Origin: CAZSSM01 sp964609385
Lineage (GTDB): Bacteria > Planctomycetota > Planctomycetia > Isosphaerales > Isosphaeraceae
Assembly (NCBI GenBank): GCA_964609385.1
Contig: CAZSSM010000001.1
Coordinates: forward strand, 205,583 to 269,582
Reading direction: 5' to 3'
DNA length: 64,000 bases
Shown in pieces: positions 1 through 7,699 of this stretch. A model generated the notes under the pieces. That model ran no database searches, was not told where the DNA came from, and saw only the letters and a list, made by a program, of their open reading frames with translations. Position 1 is the first letter of the stretch; each line of letters begins with the position of its first letter. A program made the translations under genes and the position numbers.

Positions 1-1
1 C

Positions 2-712
2 GACGGCGGCCTCGGGAACGACAGCATCGTGGGCAGCTTCGGCGATGACAGCCTCTTCGGCTGGTTCGGCGACGACATCATTGAGGGTGGCGACGGGGCC
101 GACCTTCTGGTCGGTGAGTTGGGCGACGACACGCTTCGCGGCGGTTCCAACGGCGATACGCTCGTGGGTGGCGCCGGGCACGACCTACTCGGGGGGAACG
201 GCAACAACGACCTCTTGTTCGGCGGTCCGGGCAACGACACGCTCAACGGCGCCTCCAACAGCGACACCCTGTTCGGCGGGTTCGGCGAGGACGTGCTCAA
301 CGGCGGTAGCGGTCGCGACCTCGTCCTTGGTGAAGAGGACGCCGATACGCTCGAGGGGGGCAGCGGCTTCGACACGCTTGAGGGTGGCTTGGGCAGCGAT
401 ATGCTCGACGGCGGTCCGGACGAGGATTCGCTCGTGGGGGGCCTGGGCGCTGACGCCCTCGACGGCGGTGATGGCAACGACACGCTCGAAGGCGGCTTCG
501 GGAGCGACACCCTTCGAGGAGAGGATGGCGACGATCTGATTCAGGGCGGTTTCGGTGCCGATCTGCTGATCGGTGGCGAGGGCGTGGACACCCTTGAGGG
601 TGGTCCTGGCGCGAACATCCTCTTCCTTGGAGCGATCCCTGTCGCCGACGCCATCCTGGCCGGAATCGCCGGCGATGATGACGCCGATGACGATGGCGTC
701 GAGATCGGCTGA
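2..712 (+). CDS. RTX-type calcium-binding beta-roll protein, C-terminal part (5' end outside window)
   Basis: The reading frame is open from the first bases of the window, so the true start lies upstream. Almost the whole visible 236 residues are tandem nonapeptide units of the form GGxGxDxLx (for example GGDGADLLV, GGPGNDTLN, GGFGSDTLR). These are hemolysin-type calcium-binding repeats, which fold as a parallel beta-roll binding Ca2+ between turns. The protein ends about 40 residues after the last clear repeat with a short hydrophobic stretch and an Asp-rich tail. RTX proteins are normally secreted or surface-exposed and fold outside the cell when they meet calcium. No catalytic domain is visible in this fragment, so the enzymatic or adhesive role, if any, must lie upstream. 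Family assignment is firm and specific function is unknown. Confidence 0.85.
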   Translation, partial: DGGLGNDSIVGSFGDDSLFGWFGDDIIEGGDGADLLVGELGDDTLRGGSNGDTLVGGAGHDLLGGNGNNDLLFGGPGNDTLNGASNSDTLFGGFGEDVLNGGSGRDLVLGEEDADTLEGGSGFDTLEGGLGSDMLDGGPDEDSLVGGLGADALDGGDGNDTLEGGFGSDTLRGEDGDDLIQGGFGADLLIGGEGVDTLEGGPGANILFLGAIPVADAILAGIAGDDDADDDGVEIG

Positions 713-778
713 CCGATCGATCCCGCGCCGTACGATTCGCTCGGGTTAGGGGATTGAATCCGATCCCACCCGATCGAG

Positions 779-802
779 GCCGAGGTCGACGTGGACCTCG
801 GC
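779..802. terminator. Inverted repeat between convergent genes, possible terminator
   Basis: A 9-bp perfect stem (GCCGAGGTC / GACCTCGGC) with a 6-nt loop lies between the convergent RTX gene and DUF2071 gene. There is no clear T tract, so its role as a terminator is inferred from position only. Confidence 0.35.
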
Positions 803-867
803 GATCTGTCTGAATGGTTGATGGTTCGATCAGGGACCGGCATCGTTCCCTCAACGCTCACACAAGC

Positions 868-1656
868 TCAGGGCTTGATGGCTTCGAGCGCGAAGATCTC
901 GACGTCGACGCCGGCAGCATAGTGGACCAACGGCGGCTCGGGTGGGACCTCGAATCCGACTGCGGCCATCAGGTCCTCGTCGAGTCGTTGCAGCGTCGCA
1001 TCCTGGATCGGATAGGGCTCGTGGTGGACCTGCCCGGAATAGACCCGTCCACGCGCACCGGCCGTGAACAGGAGATAGCGCTCAACCAAGAAATGCTCCA
1101 AGGTCCCCGGGGTCGCCCGCCTCGTTCCGGGCTCGGTCCGATACGCCAAGTCGGCCCCTGAGCCCCGAGGGCCCGGCCCGAGTCGACGCGTCCGGTACTG
1201 GATCTGCTCACCATCGAGATCGCCCGACTCGGATCCTTCGAAGGACGTCGTTCTCCGGAGATCCATCCGGGCATGATAGTAGGGGAGTTTGAAGAGGGTG
1301 CGGGCAATCTGGACGGCCACGGGATTGGCCGCATCGAGGCTGTAGAACCAGACGCCCGGCCGCCCATCCACGTAGGCGTAGGTCCGGATATTGGTCTCGT
1401 GGAAGTCGGAAAGCCAAGGAACCGCCGGCAGCCCGCGCGGTCGGACCCCACGCATCGTGAAGGGGACCAGGCCGACGTAGGCGCGGCCCTCGAACGTGTC
1501 GACCTCCACGTCTTGGGGGAGCGTCGAGGCGACCACTTCGGGATCGAAGCTCCAGTGTACGAAGAGCAGGTCGCGCCAGCGCTGATACATCACCGGGGTC
1601 GATGCCGGTCGACGCGTCGGTCCGATCCGATCCAAGGCTCTTGTGCTTTGTTCCAT
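868..1656 (-). CDS. DUF2071 (YqjF-like) family protein
   Basis: A 262-residue protein with the features of the DUF2071/YqjF family: an early W-R-D-L-L-F-V-H-W motif, then GRAYVGLVPF, an ETNIRTYAYVDGRPGVWFYSLDA segment and a C-terminal VHYAAGVDVEIF. The family is widespread and its biochemical role is unknown; the fold is related to acetoacetate decarboxylase-like domains. I chose the ATG at 1656 because a GGGGAG ribosome-binding site lies about 10 bases upstream and because the longer in-frame extension is rich in Arg/Gly and does not look coding. The gene stands alone, divergent from the baeRF-type gene and convergent with the RTX gene. Confidence 0.8.
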   Translation of the reverse strand: MEQSTRALDRIGPTRRPASTPVMYQRWRDLLFVHWSFDPEVVASTLPQDVEVDTFEGRAYVGLVPFTMRGVRPRGLPAVPWLSDFHETNIRTYAYVDGRPGVWFYSLDAANPVAVQIARTLFKLPYYHARMDLRRTTSFEGSESGDLDGEQIQYRTRRLGPGPRGSGADLAYRTEPGTRRATPGTLEHFLVERYLLFTAGARGRVYSGQVHHEPYPIQDATLQRLDEDLMAAVGFEVPPEPPLVHYAAGVDVEIFALEAIKP

Positions 1657-2285
1657 CGCCGAATCGCTCCCCGATCCCCTCATGCGTCCGCGCTCGAGCC
1701 CGAGTTGTCGCTCGATCTCAACGCCTCTGGTCGTTTTATTCGAACACGGAGCCGAACGGGGGTTCGTGTGACTTAAGTCTTTGGAGCCGACGCCTCTGCG
1801 CCGAGCGACCGGAGGAAAACCCCACCGTCCATGGGGTTCTTTGTGTTTTCTTTCCCCTTTCCTCATCGAACCGTCATACTATGGTGGAGGCCGATCGAGC
1901 GCACGACACCAATCCCCTGTGGTTTTCCGACGGGTGATCGGGCTCGACGCGACTCGGCCGGCTTCTGAGGTTTTGGCTGGCAGGGACGATGATCGGGACC
2001 GACCGATCCATGGCGCCAAGCCGCTTTCGTTGGGGATGGAGGGATCTGCGATCCTGATCGAGGAGCACGCTCACGAGGTGATCGGCGAACGCCTGGTTCC
2101 CAGGAACCGTCTTGAAGGAGGGTTCGTGAAATGGGACCGGGCGCGTTGTGTACCTCGACCGGACCGTCCTCCTAGGACATCGGATCTCCCACCCCACACG
2201 ACCGCGCTCGGTCCCGGGTCATCGGGAACGGCGCGACGTCCTCCGGAATCTCCGAGCGGCGTCCGCCCGAGCAAGGAGACCCTTG
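1657..2285. other. 629-bp divergent intergenic region
   Basis: The region separates the divergent DUF2071 and baeRF-type genes and must hold both promoters. The only structure I could identify is the terminator-like hairpin at 1818-1838. No convincing small gene was seen on either strand. Confidence 0.5.
1818..1838 (+). terminator. Terminator-like hairpin without an obvious upstream gene
   Basis: The sequence is a 7-bp stem AACCCCA / TGGGGTT with a 7-nt loop. On + it is followed by a T-rich run (TTCTTTGTGTTTTCTTTCC); on - it is followed by TTTTCC. It therefore resembles a Rho-independent terminator in either direction, yet sits in a divergent intergenic region where no annotated gene ends. 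Confidence 0.4.
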
Positions 2286-3383
2286 ATGCTGCCGACTCTG
2301 CACACGTCCTTCGACGCGCTGTTGTTGACTCGCCCCGGTCAGTGGGGAGATGGCCCGGTCGTCTCGGCCTATCTGGACATGGCCGACCGCCAAGACTTCC
2401 TCAAACGCCTGGGTGGGAAACACGTTCCATCCGCAGATCAGCGTGCCCTCGAACGCGTGCTGGCCGATCGTCGGTTCATCGACGCGCGCGGCCTGGCCCT
2501 CTTCAGCGACGTCGAGCACGGGCGGTTCGACGCCCACCCCCTGGACTTCCCGGTCGAGGCCCAGTTGGTCGTCGACTCCGAGCCGTATTTGCTGCCGATC
2601 TGGGAGGGTTGTTGGCGTCATCCACGCCTCGCAGTGGTCGCCCTGACCACGCATCAGGCCACCATCTCCCGCGCCGAGCGTGGTGCGATCCGCGAGCTTC
2701 AGACCCTCCGAGGCGAAGAACCGGTCGAGATCCAACGCGACAAGCCTCGGCAGACCTTTAAGAAACGGTTCGCCCACACCCATCACGAACGGCTTCATGA
2801 CCCCGCCGAGGACCAATATCTCCACGTCGTCGCCGCGGAGCTGTCCGCCGCCTGGGAGCCGGGCCGCGACGCCGGCCTGATCCTGATCGGCCCGTCGACC
2901 CTCACGGCCGCCTTGAAGCGGCTGTTGCCTCGACGGATCGATCGTCCGATCCTCGTCGAGACGACCCATGCGGGGCGATCCCCGAAGGCCGACGAGATCC
3001 ACGAGGTGGTCAACCGGCTCTGGCAAGGCTGGCTCGACGGCAACGACGCCCGGATCAGCCAAGAGCTTGAGAGCCGTTGCCAGCAGAGCTATCGGGTCGT
3101 CGAAGGGCCCGAGGCGACGCTCAATGCGCTCCGACTGGGTCAGGTCTCCGAGATCGTCGTCGGTCGTCAGCGGACCGCCTGGTTCGAGCGTGGGGCGTTC
3201 TGGGACGGGAGCGGACCGCGACCCTTTCACGCCCTCCAGGAGATCCTCCGGCTGGCCAGCCGAGGCCGAACGCCGGTCCAGATGCTCCTGCCCGGCGAGC
3301 AGCCCGACCCCTTGATGCCGCACAGCGGTGTCGCCGGACTGCTCCGAGAGACGGGCGCCGGCCAAATCGGTATCTCGGCCTAA
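2286..3383 (+). CDS. baeRF-type protein (bacterial relative of archaeo-eukaryotic release factor eRF1/Vms1)
   Basis: A 365-residue protein resembling the bacterial archaeo-eukaryotic release factor (baeRF) families. The N-terminal half has VVSAYLDM and a central strand-rich domain. A middle segment HHERLHDPAEDQYLHVVAAEL is followed by GLILIGPSTLTAALKRLLP, typical of the second, RNase H-like domain. The third domain contains NALRLGQVSEIVV, the Pelota/L7Ae-like part. baeRF proteins are thought to act on stalled or hibernating ribosomes, but most subfamilies are uncharacterised. The ATG at 2286 has a strong AAGGAGA ribosome-binding site 8 bases upstream. Subfamily assignment would need a profile search. 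Confidence 0.65.
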   Translation: MLPTLHTSFDALLLTRPGQWGDGPVVSAYLDMADRQDFLKRLGGKHVPSADQRALERVLADRRFIDARGLALFSDVEHGRFDAHPLDFPVEAQLVVDSEPYLLPIWEGCWRHPRLAVVALTTHQATISRAERGAIRELQTLRGEEPVEIQRDKPRQTFKKRFAHTHHERLHDPAEDQYLHVVAAELSAAWEPGRDAGLILIGPSTLTAALKRLLPRRIDRPILVETTHAGRSPKADEIHEVVNRLWQGWLDGNDARISQELESRCQQSYRVVEGPEATLNALRLGQVSEIVVGRQRTAWFERGAFWDGSGPRPFHALQEILRLASRGRTPVQMLLPGEQPDPLMPHSGVAGLLRETGAGQIGISA

Positions 3384-3397
3384 GCCTTTGAGCACAA

Positions 3398-3424
3398 ACA
3401 CCCCGCCAGCATCGAGCGGGGTGT
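3398..3424. terminator. Bidirectional Rho-independent terminator
   Basis: A 9-bp perfect stem ACACCCCGC / GCGGGGTGT with a 9-nt loop is followed by CTTTG on + and flanked by TTTGTG on -. It lies 15 bp after the stop of the baeRF-type gene and before the convergent end of nadD, so it can serve both. Confidence 0.75.
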
Positions 3425-3508
3425 CTTTGAGAACGGTCGGACACTCGAACCTCGACGAGTTTAGCGCATCGGGGTCAGGTCTCTCCGCGCGCCGACCGCA
3501 CGATTGGA

Positions 3509-4126
3509 TCAAGTGGGCGGGGGGCGATAAAGCCCGTGCTCGTCGATGTAAGCCTCGACGGCCGCTGGGACGAGATAACGGATGCTCCGACCGGCGGCCA
3601 ACCGTCCTCGGATGTCTCGGGACGAAACCCCGAACGGGGGCACTGGGACCTCGATATCGTCTGGGGAGATCGCTTGCGGGTCGCATTCGAGGATCGTCGC
3701 GAGGGCTTGACGATCCGGCTCAGGGGCATCGGGTCGTCGAGCCACTACGATCTGCGCCGCCCTCGCGATCCGCTCGGGATGTTTCCAAGTCGCTAGATCG
3801 GCCAGGCTATCGCCGCCGATCAAGAAGAAGAGATCGTCGTCGGGGTGCTCGGCGCGGATCGCCTCGATCGTCTCATACGAATAATGGGGGCCGGGCCGAC
3901 GCGTCTCGATGTCCGAGACGGTCAACTGGGGATGACCGGCGATGGCCAACTGCGCCATCTCGATCCGTTGTTTGACCGTCGCGATCGGCTTGTTCTTGTG
4001 GGGCGGCTGGCCGGCCACGATCAGCTCGAGCCGATCGAGCTGGAGATGCTCGCGGCACTGCTCGGCCAGGATGAGGTGGGCCAAATGGATCGGGTCGAAC
4101 GTACCGCCGAAGAGTCCCAGCCGCAT
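3509..4126 (-). CDS. nadD: Nicotinate-nucleotide adenylyltransferase
   Basis: A 205-residue cytosolic enzyme that adenylates nicotinate mononucleotide with ATP to form deamido-NAD in NAD biosynthesis. It starts MRLGLFGGTFDPIHLAH, which contains the nucleotidyltransferase motif GxFDPxHxxH. It also has PPHKNK, a GGDSLADLATWKHPERI segment and the C-terminal SSRDIRGRL (the SSTxIR motif). Length is normal for the family. The ATG at 4126 gives good spacing (about 8 bases) to an AAGGA motif; an in-frame ATG two codons earlier (4132) would be too close to it. The gene is divergent from priA with about 225 bp between them. Confidence 0.93.
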   Translation of the reverse strand: MRLGLFGGTFDPIHLAHLILAEQCREHLQLDRLELIVAGQPPHKNKPIATVKQRIEMAQLAIAGHPQLTVSDIETRRPGPHYSYETIEAIRAEHPDDDLFFLIGGDSLADLATWKHPERIARAAQIVVARRPDAPEPDRQALATILECDPQAISPDDIEVPVPPFGVSSRDIRGRLAAGRSIRYLVPAAVEAYIDEHGLYRPPPT

Positions 4127-4352
4127 CGGCATTATCCTTCCCTGCGACCCCATCTCACGCATTCCCGGCCATCACGCGAGAGGCGGTCCTGGCTCGAAAA
4201 GCCGATCCGCTTCCGGGTGGACACGCGTGCAAAGCCGGTGTCTAGTTGATCGGACGAACAGCGTCCCGACAGCGTTGATCCCCGGAGGGGGACCGAGAGC
4301 TTTGACGAAGCGTTCGAGATCCCTCATTGTTCGGCGAACTTAGGATGTGTCC

Positions 4353-6863
4353 ATGAGCGCTGTCAACCGCAAAGCCGGGGATCGCGACGCGTTCGGGTTG
4401 ACCCAGTCGACCTTCCTCGAGCCGAACGACGCGGACGATCCGCTGGCGGGCTCCGAACGAGCCGGTGGCCGCGATGGCTATGCGGGGGTCGTCTTCAACC
4501 GCCCACTGGAGGCAATCTACACGTACCGGATCCCCGAGGCGTTGCGCGATCGGGTCGAGCCGGGACAACGGGTTCGGGTTCCGTTGGGGCGTGGCAACAG
4601 CCTGACGGTCGGCTACTGCGTTGATGTGGGCTTCGAACCCCCTCAGGACCTCAGCGCCAGGCGGATCAAACCGATCCACGAGACGCTGGACGACCCGCCG
4701 CTGATCGATCCAGCCATGCTCGAGTTGACCCGCTGGATCGCCCGCTATTACGCCTGCTCCTGGGGACAGGCCCTCGATGCGGTTCTGCCCGGCGGGGTCA
4801 AGAAACAGGCCGGGACCCGGATCCGCAATGTCCTCGTCCCCAATCCGCAAAGCCTCGACGATCCGCACATCTTCGACGACCTCTCGCCGAAGCAATCGGC
4901 GGCCTTGAAGGTCGTTCAACGGGCCTCGCGCCCTTTGACCGTCGCCGAGGTCGCGAGCTTGGCCCATTGCGGAACCGCACCGATCGCCAGTTTGCGTCAG
5001 CGGGGATTGGTCCAATTGGTCCGCGAACGCGGGGCGCTCCAGGAACTCGATGACGTCCTGGTCGACCCGCCCGATGCCCTAGGCTTCGAGGCCGGCTCTC
5101 GATCGAACGGTGGGACCGGCGAGGCCGACCGTCCCGCTTTGACCGCCGATCAGGCCAGGGTGCTCCGACGGCTCACCGAAGCGCTCGGGCTCCCCGCCGA
5201 TCATTGGGACCAGGAATCACCCAGGGACTCGAGGTCGGAATCGGCTCCAAACCCTTCGGAGGACTCTGGAAGCCAGGATGTCGACGCATCCGAGCGTGGA
5301 TCGGGCTTCGCGGCCTTCTTGTTGCATGGGGTCACGGGGAGCGGCAAGACCGAGGTCTACCTTCGAGCCATCGAGGCGGTGCTCCAACGGGGTCGCGAGG
5401 CGATCGTGCTGGTGCCCGAGATCAGCCTGACGCCCCAGACGATCCGCCGGTTCCGCCAGCGGTTCCAGCGCGTCGCCGTGCTCCACAGTCACCTCAGCGA
5501 TGCCGAGCGGCACCGGCATTGGCAGGCGATCGCCTCGGGACGCGTCCAGGTCGTCGTCGGCGCCCGCTCGGCCGTCTTCGCGCCGACCCGTCGGCTCGGC
5601 CTGATTGTGATCGATGAGGAACACGAGACGACCTTCAAGCAAGAAACCACCCCGCGCTACCATGCCCGGGACGTCGCTGTCAAACGCGCCCAACTCTGCG
5701 GTGTACCGATCCTGCTCGGCTCGGCCACGCCGTCCCTAGAGACGTGGCATAACAGCCAGACCGGCCGTTACGGCTATCTGGGGATGCCCCGACGCGTCGC
5801 CCAGCGGTCGTTGCCACGCGTCGACCTGATCGACCTCCGGCATGAACGCCTCTCCGACGGTCGCGGTAAGCCCCCCCTCGCGTTGAGCCGACCGCTCCGC
5901 AATGCCGTCGCCGAGACGCTCCGAGAGGGTGGCCAGGCCATCCTCCTGCTCAACCGTCGCGGGTTCCACACCTTCGTCGTCTGCCCGAAATGTGGTCACG
6001 TTTTTCAATGCGACGCCTGCGATATCGCTTTGACTTACCATCGTCAGTTGAACCGTCTCGTTTGCCACACGTGCGACGCGGAACATCCGAAGCCCGAAGT
6101 CTGCCCGACTTGCCAACACCGACCGCCGTTCTTTGGGGGGTTGGGAACGGAGCAACTGGAGCGTCAAGTCTGCGAACAGTTCCCCGAGGCGACCGTCCAG
6201 CGGATGGACTCCGACACCATGCGCTCTCCAGGCAGCTATGAACGGGTACTGGCCTCGTTCCGCGACGGCGAGATCCAGATCCTGCTGGGGACGCAGATGA
6301 TCGCTAAAGGACTCGATTTCCCCAACGTGACGCTCGTCGGAGTCGTTAGCGCGGACACATCACTGCACCTCCCCGACTTTCGGGCCGGCGAGCGGACGTT
6401 TCAACTCGTCGCCCAGGTGGCCGGTCGGACTGGTCGTGGTGACCGTCCGGGCCGCGTCTTGGTCCAGACCTTCTGCCCCGAAGCATCGCCGATTGCGCAT
6501 GCTTCAAAGCACGATTACGGGCGGTTCGTTGCCGACGAAATGCCCGAGCGCGAGCGGGCCGGTCTCCCACCCTTCGGCCGGGTGGTTCGGATCCTGGCCC
6601 GGGGCTCCGACGAAGCCGGCGTCTCGAAGTTCCTCGACGAGGTCGCCGATCTGCTCCAACAGCATGCTCCCCCCGAGGTCCGGATCTTCGGACCCGCCCC
6701 GGCGCCGGTCCTGAAGATCCGCAACCGATACCGCTACCACCTCCAGCTCCGAGCCCCCGGCGCTCCGCCCTTGCAACAGCTCCTTCGCGACACCCTGCCG
6801 GCCATCCAGAGCCCACCGGGCCACGAACTCGCCGTCGATGTCGACCCGATCAACATGCTCTGA
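4353..6863 (+). CDS. priA: Primosomal replication restart helicase PriA
   Basis: A 836-residue superfamily 2 helicase that recognises forked DNA and reloads the replisome at stalled forks. Domains run in the usual order: N-terminal 3'-DNA-binding domain (YTYRIPEALRDRVEPGQRVRVPLGRG), a winged-helix part, Walker A HGVTGSGKTEVY near residue 330, Walker B DEEH near 421, and then a cysteine cluster near 544-590 (CPKCGHVFQCDAC, CHTCDA, CPTC) that binds two zinc ions. Motifs GTQMIAKGLDFPNVTLVG and GRTGRGDRPG of the second helicase lobe follow. A region rich in Ser/Glu between the winged helix and the helicase (about residues 290-315) is a linker insertion. The ATG at 4353 is preceded by AGGA at 7 bases; a GTG at 4347 is the alternative. 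Confidence 0.95.
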   Translation: MSAVNRKAGDRDAFGLTQSTFLEPNDADDPLAGSERAGGRDGYAGVVFNRPLEAIYTYRIPEALRDRVEPGQRVRVPLGRGNSLTVGYCVDVGFEPPQDLSARRIKPIHETLDDPPLIDPAMLELTRWIARYYACSWGQALDAVLPGGVKKQAGTRIRNVLVPNPQSLDDPHIFDDLSPKQSAALKVVQRASRPLTVAEVASLAHCGTAPIASLRQRGLVQLVRERGALQELDDVLVDPPDALGFEAGSRSNGGTGEADRPALTADQARVLRRLTEALGLPADHWDQESPRDSRSESAPNPSEDSGSQDVDASERGSGFAAFLLHGVTGSGKTEVYLRAIEAVLQRGREAIVLVPEISLTPQTIRRFRQRFQRVAVLHSHLSDAERHRHWQAIASGRVQVVVGARSAVFAPTRRLGLIVIDEEHETTFKQETTPRYHARDVAVKRAQLCGVPILLGSATPSLETWHNSQTGRYGYLGMPRRVAQRSLPRVDLIDLRHERLSDGRGKPPLALSRPLRNAVAETLREGGQAILLLNRRGFHTFVVCPKCGHVFQCDACDIALTYHRQLNRLVCHTCDAEHPKPEVCPTCQHRPPFFGGLGTEQLERQVCEQFPEATVQRMDSDTMRSPGSYERVLASFRDGEIQILLGTQMIAKGLDFPNVTLVGVVSADTSLHLPDFRAGERTFQLVAQVAGRTGRGDRPGRVLVQTFCPEASPIAHASKHDYGRFVADEMPERERAGLPPFGRVVRILARGSDEAGVSKFLDEVADLLQQHAPPEVRIFGPAPAPVLKIRNRYRYHLQLRAPGAPPLQQLLRDTLPAIQSPPGHELAVDVDPINML

Positions 6864-6901
6864 CCGATCGCATCTTTCGTCGACTTGGCTTGACCTTCCG
6901 A

Positions 6902-7174
6902 ATGGTTGATCAGAACGATTGCAGGGTCCATCCTTGGGATTTCGAAGTGAGGCGCGGCGTCAAAGAATGGCTCTCCGGCCAGTTTCCCAAGGGACGTTCC
7001 TACAAGCCGTCGATCGATCAACTCCCGATGACCCGAATGCTCGACTTCAACGATCTTCGGGATTCGGGTCTTCCCTGTTTCGGAACGCTGGAGCGTGCCC
7101 TCAAGTTCCTCGACCAACATCGCGGACGACTGGCCGTCGTGTATCCTCCCGTCTCATCCGAGCCAAGTGACTGA
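6902..7174 (+). CDS. Small hypothetical protein, weak STAS-like C-terminal half
   Basis: A 90-residue reading frame 38 bp after priA. Its codons look coding, with frequent C or G in third position and a balanced amino-acid mix. The second half (MLDFNDLRDSGLPCFGTLER, then a helix, then GRLAVV) faintly resembles the strand-helix-strand core of STAS domains, but it is too short and divergent to assign. No good ribosome-binding site precedes the ATG, and a TTG at 6890 is a possible alternative start. It may be translated with priA or be a relic. Confidence is limited. Confidence 0.4.
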   Translation: MVDQNDCRVHPWDFEVRRGVKEWLSGQFPKGRSYKPSIDQLPMTRMLDFNDLRDSGLPCFGTLERALKFLDQHRGRLAVVYPPVSSEPSD

Positions 7175-7699
7175 TCCATCGTAGGTTCGATGAAATCGAT
7201 GCCGGGGTCCGAAATTGTGATGCGGAACGGGACAACGTCAACGCGGTTGTCGCCGATCCCCTTAAGATGACGCGAGGGGATGCTGACGACTCGGCTTTTT
7301 CGGTCCGGGCAAGAGTATTTATGCACTCGGAGAAAGGATAAGTCTGTCTTGGTTGATGGGACAAAACCGATTCGGTTGTCCCGAGGTTCTTGACAGCGGC
7401 GGAGAAGGGGCGACATTGGGATCATGCTCGGAAAAGAGTCGCCTCTCCAATCCAGACTCTTGCGATCCGCCGCATCGCCCCTTGATTTGTCCGATCTCTG
7501 GTTTGAGGTTCTCCAAGCCTCCCCAGGTTCGCAATCAGCCCAGTCGATTGATTCCGCGGCGCGTTGACCTCGATCGACCTTCGGGTCGATCCGCTCGGTT
7601 CTCGAGGCCACCGGATGCCCCCGCCCCGGTCGATTGGGGGATTCCGGAGATTCGCCCGCCCGGTCGGTCCATCGCAACTTTGGAGGCGAACCGAAGGTG
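7175..7699. other. 525-bp region upstream of the MoxR/VWA operon
   Basis: No convincing gene was seen. The region presumably carries the promoter of the large downstream operon. It contains the bulged hairpin at 7358-7382 and a TTGACA hexamer at 7390, but no matching -10 element that I trust. Confidence 0.45.
7358..7382. repeat. Bulged inverted repeat upstream of the operon
   Basis: GGGACAAAACCG pairs with CGGTTGTCCC around a 3-nt loop, giving 10 bp with a 2-nt A bulge. It lies about 320 bp before the first operon gene and could be an operator, a leader structure or an attenuator. Confidence 0.4.

Noticed and set aside
7018..7677. 219-codon minus-strand open frame in the region before the operon
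   Set aside because: Composition is rich in Arg, Ser and Pro, there is no ribosome-binding site, and it overlaps the better small + frame.
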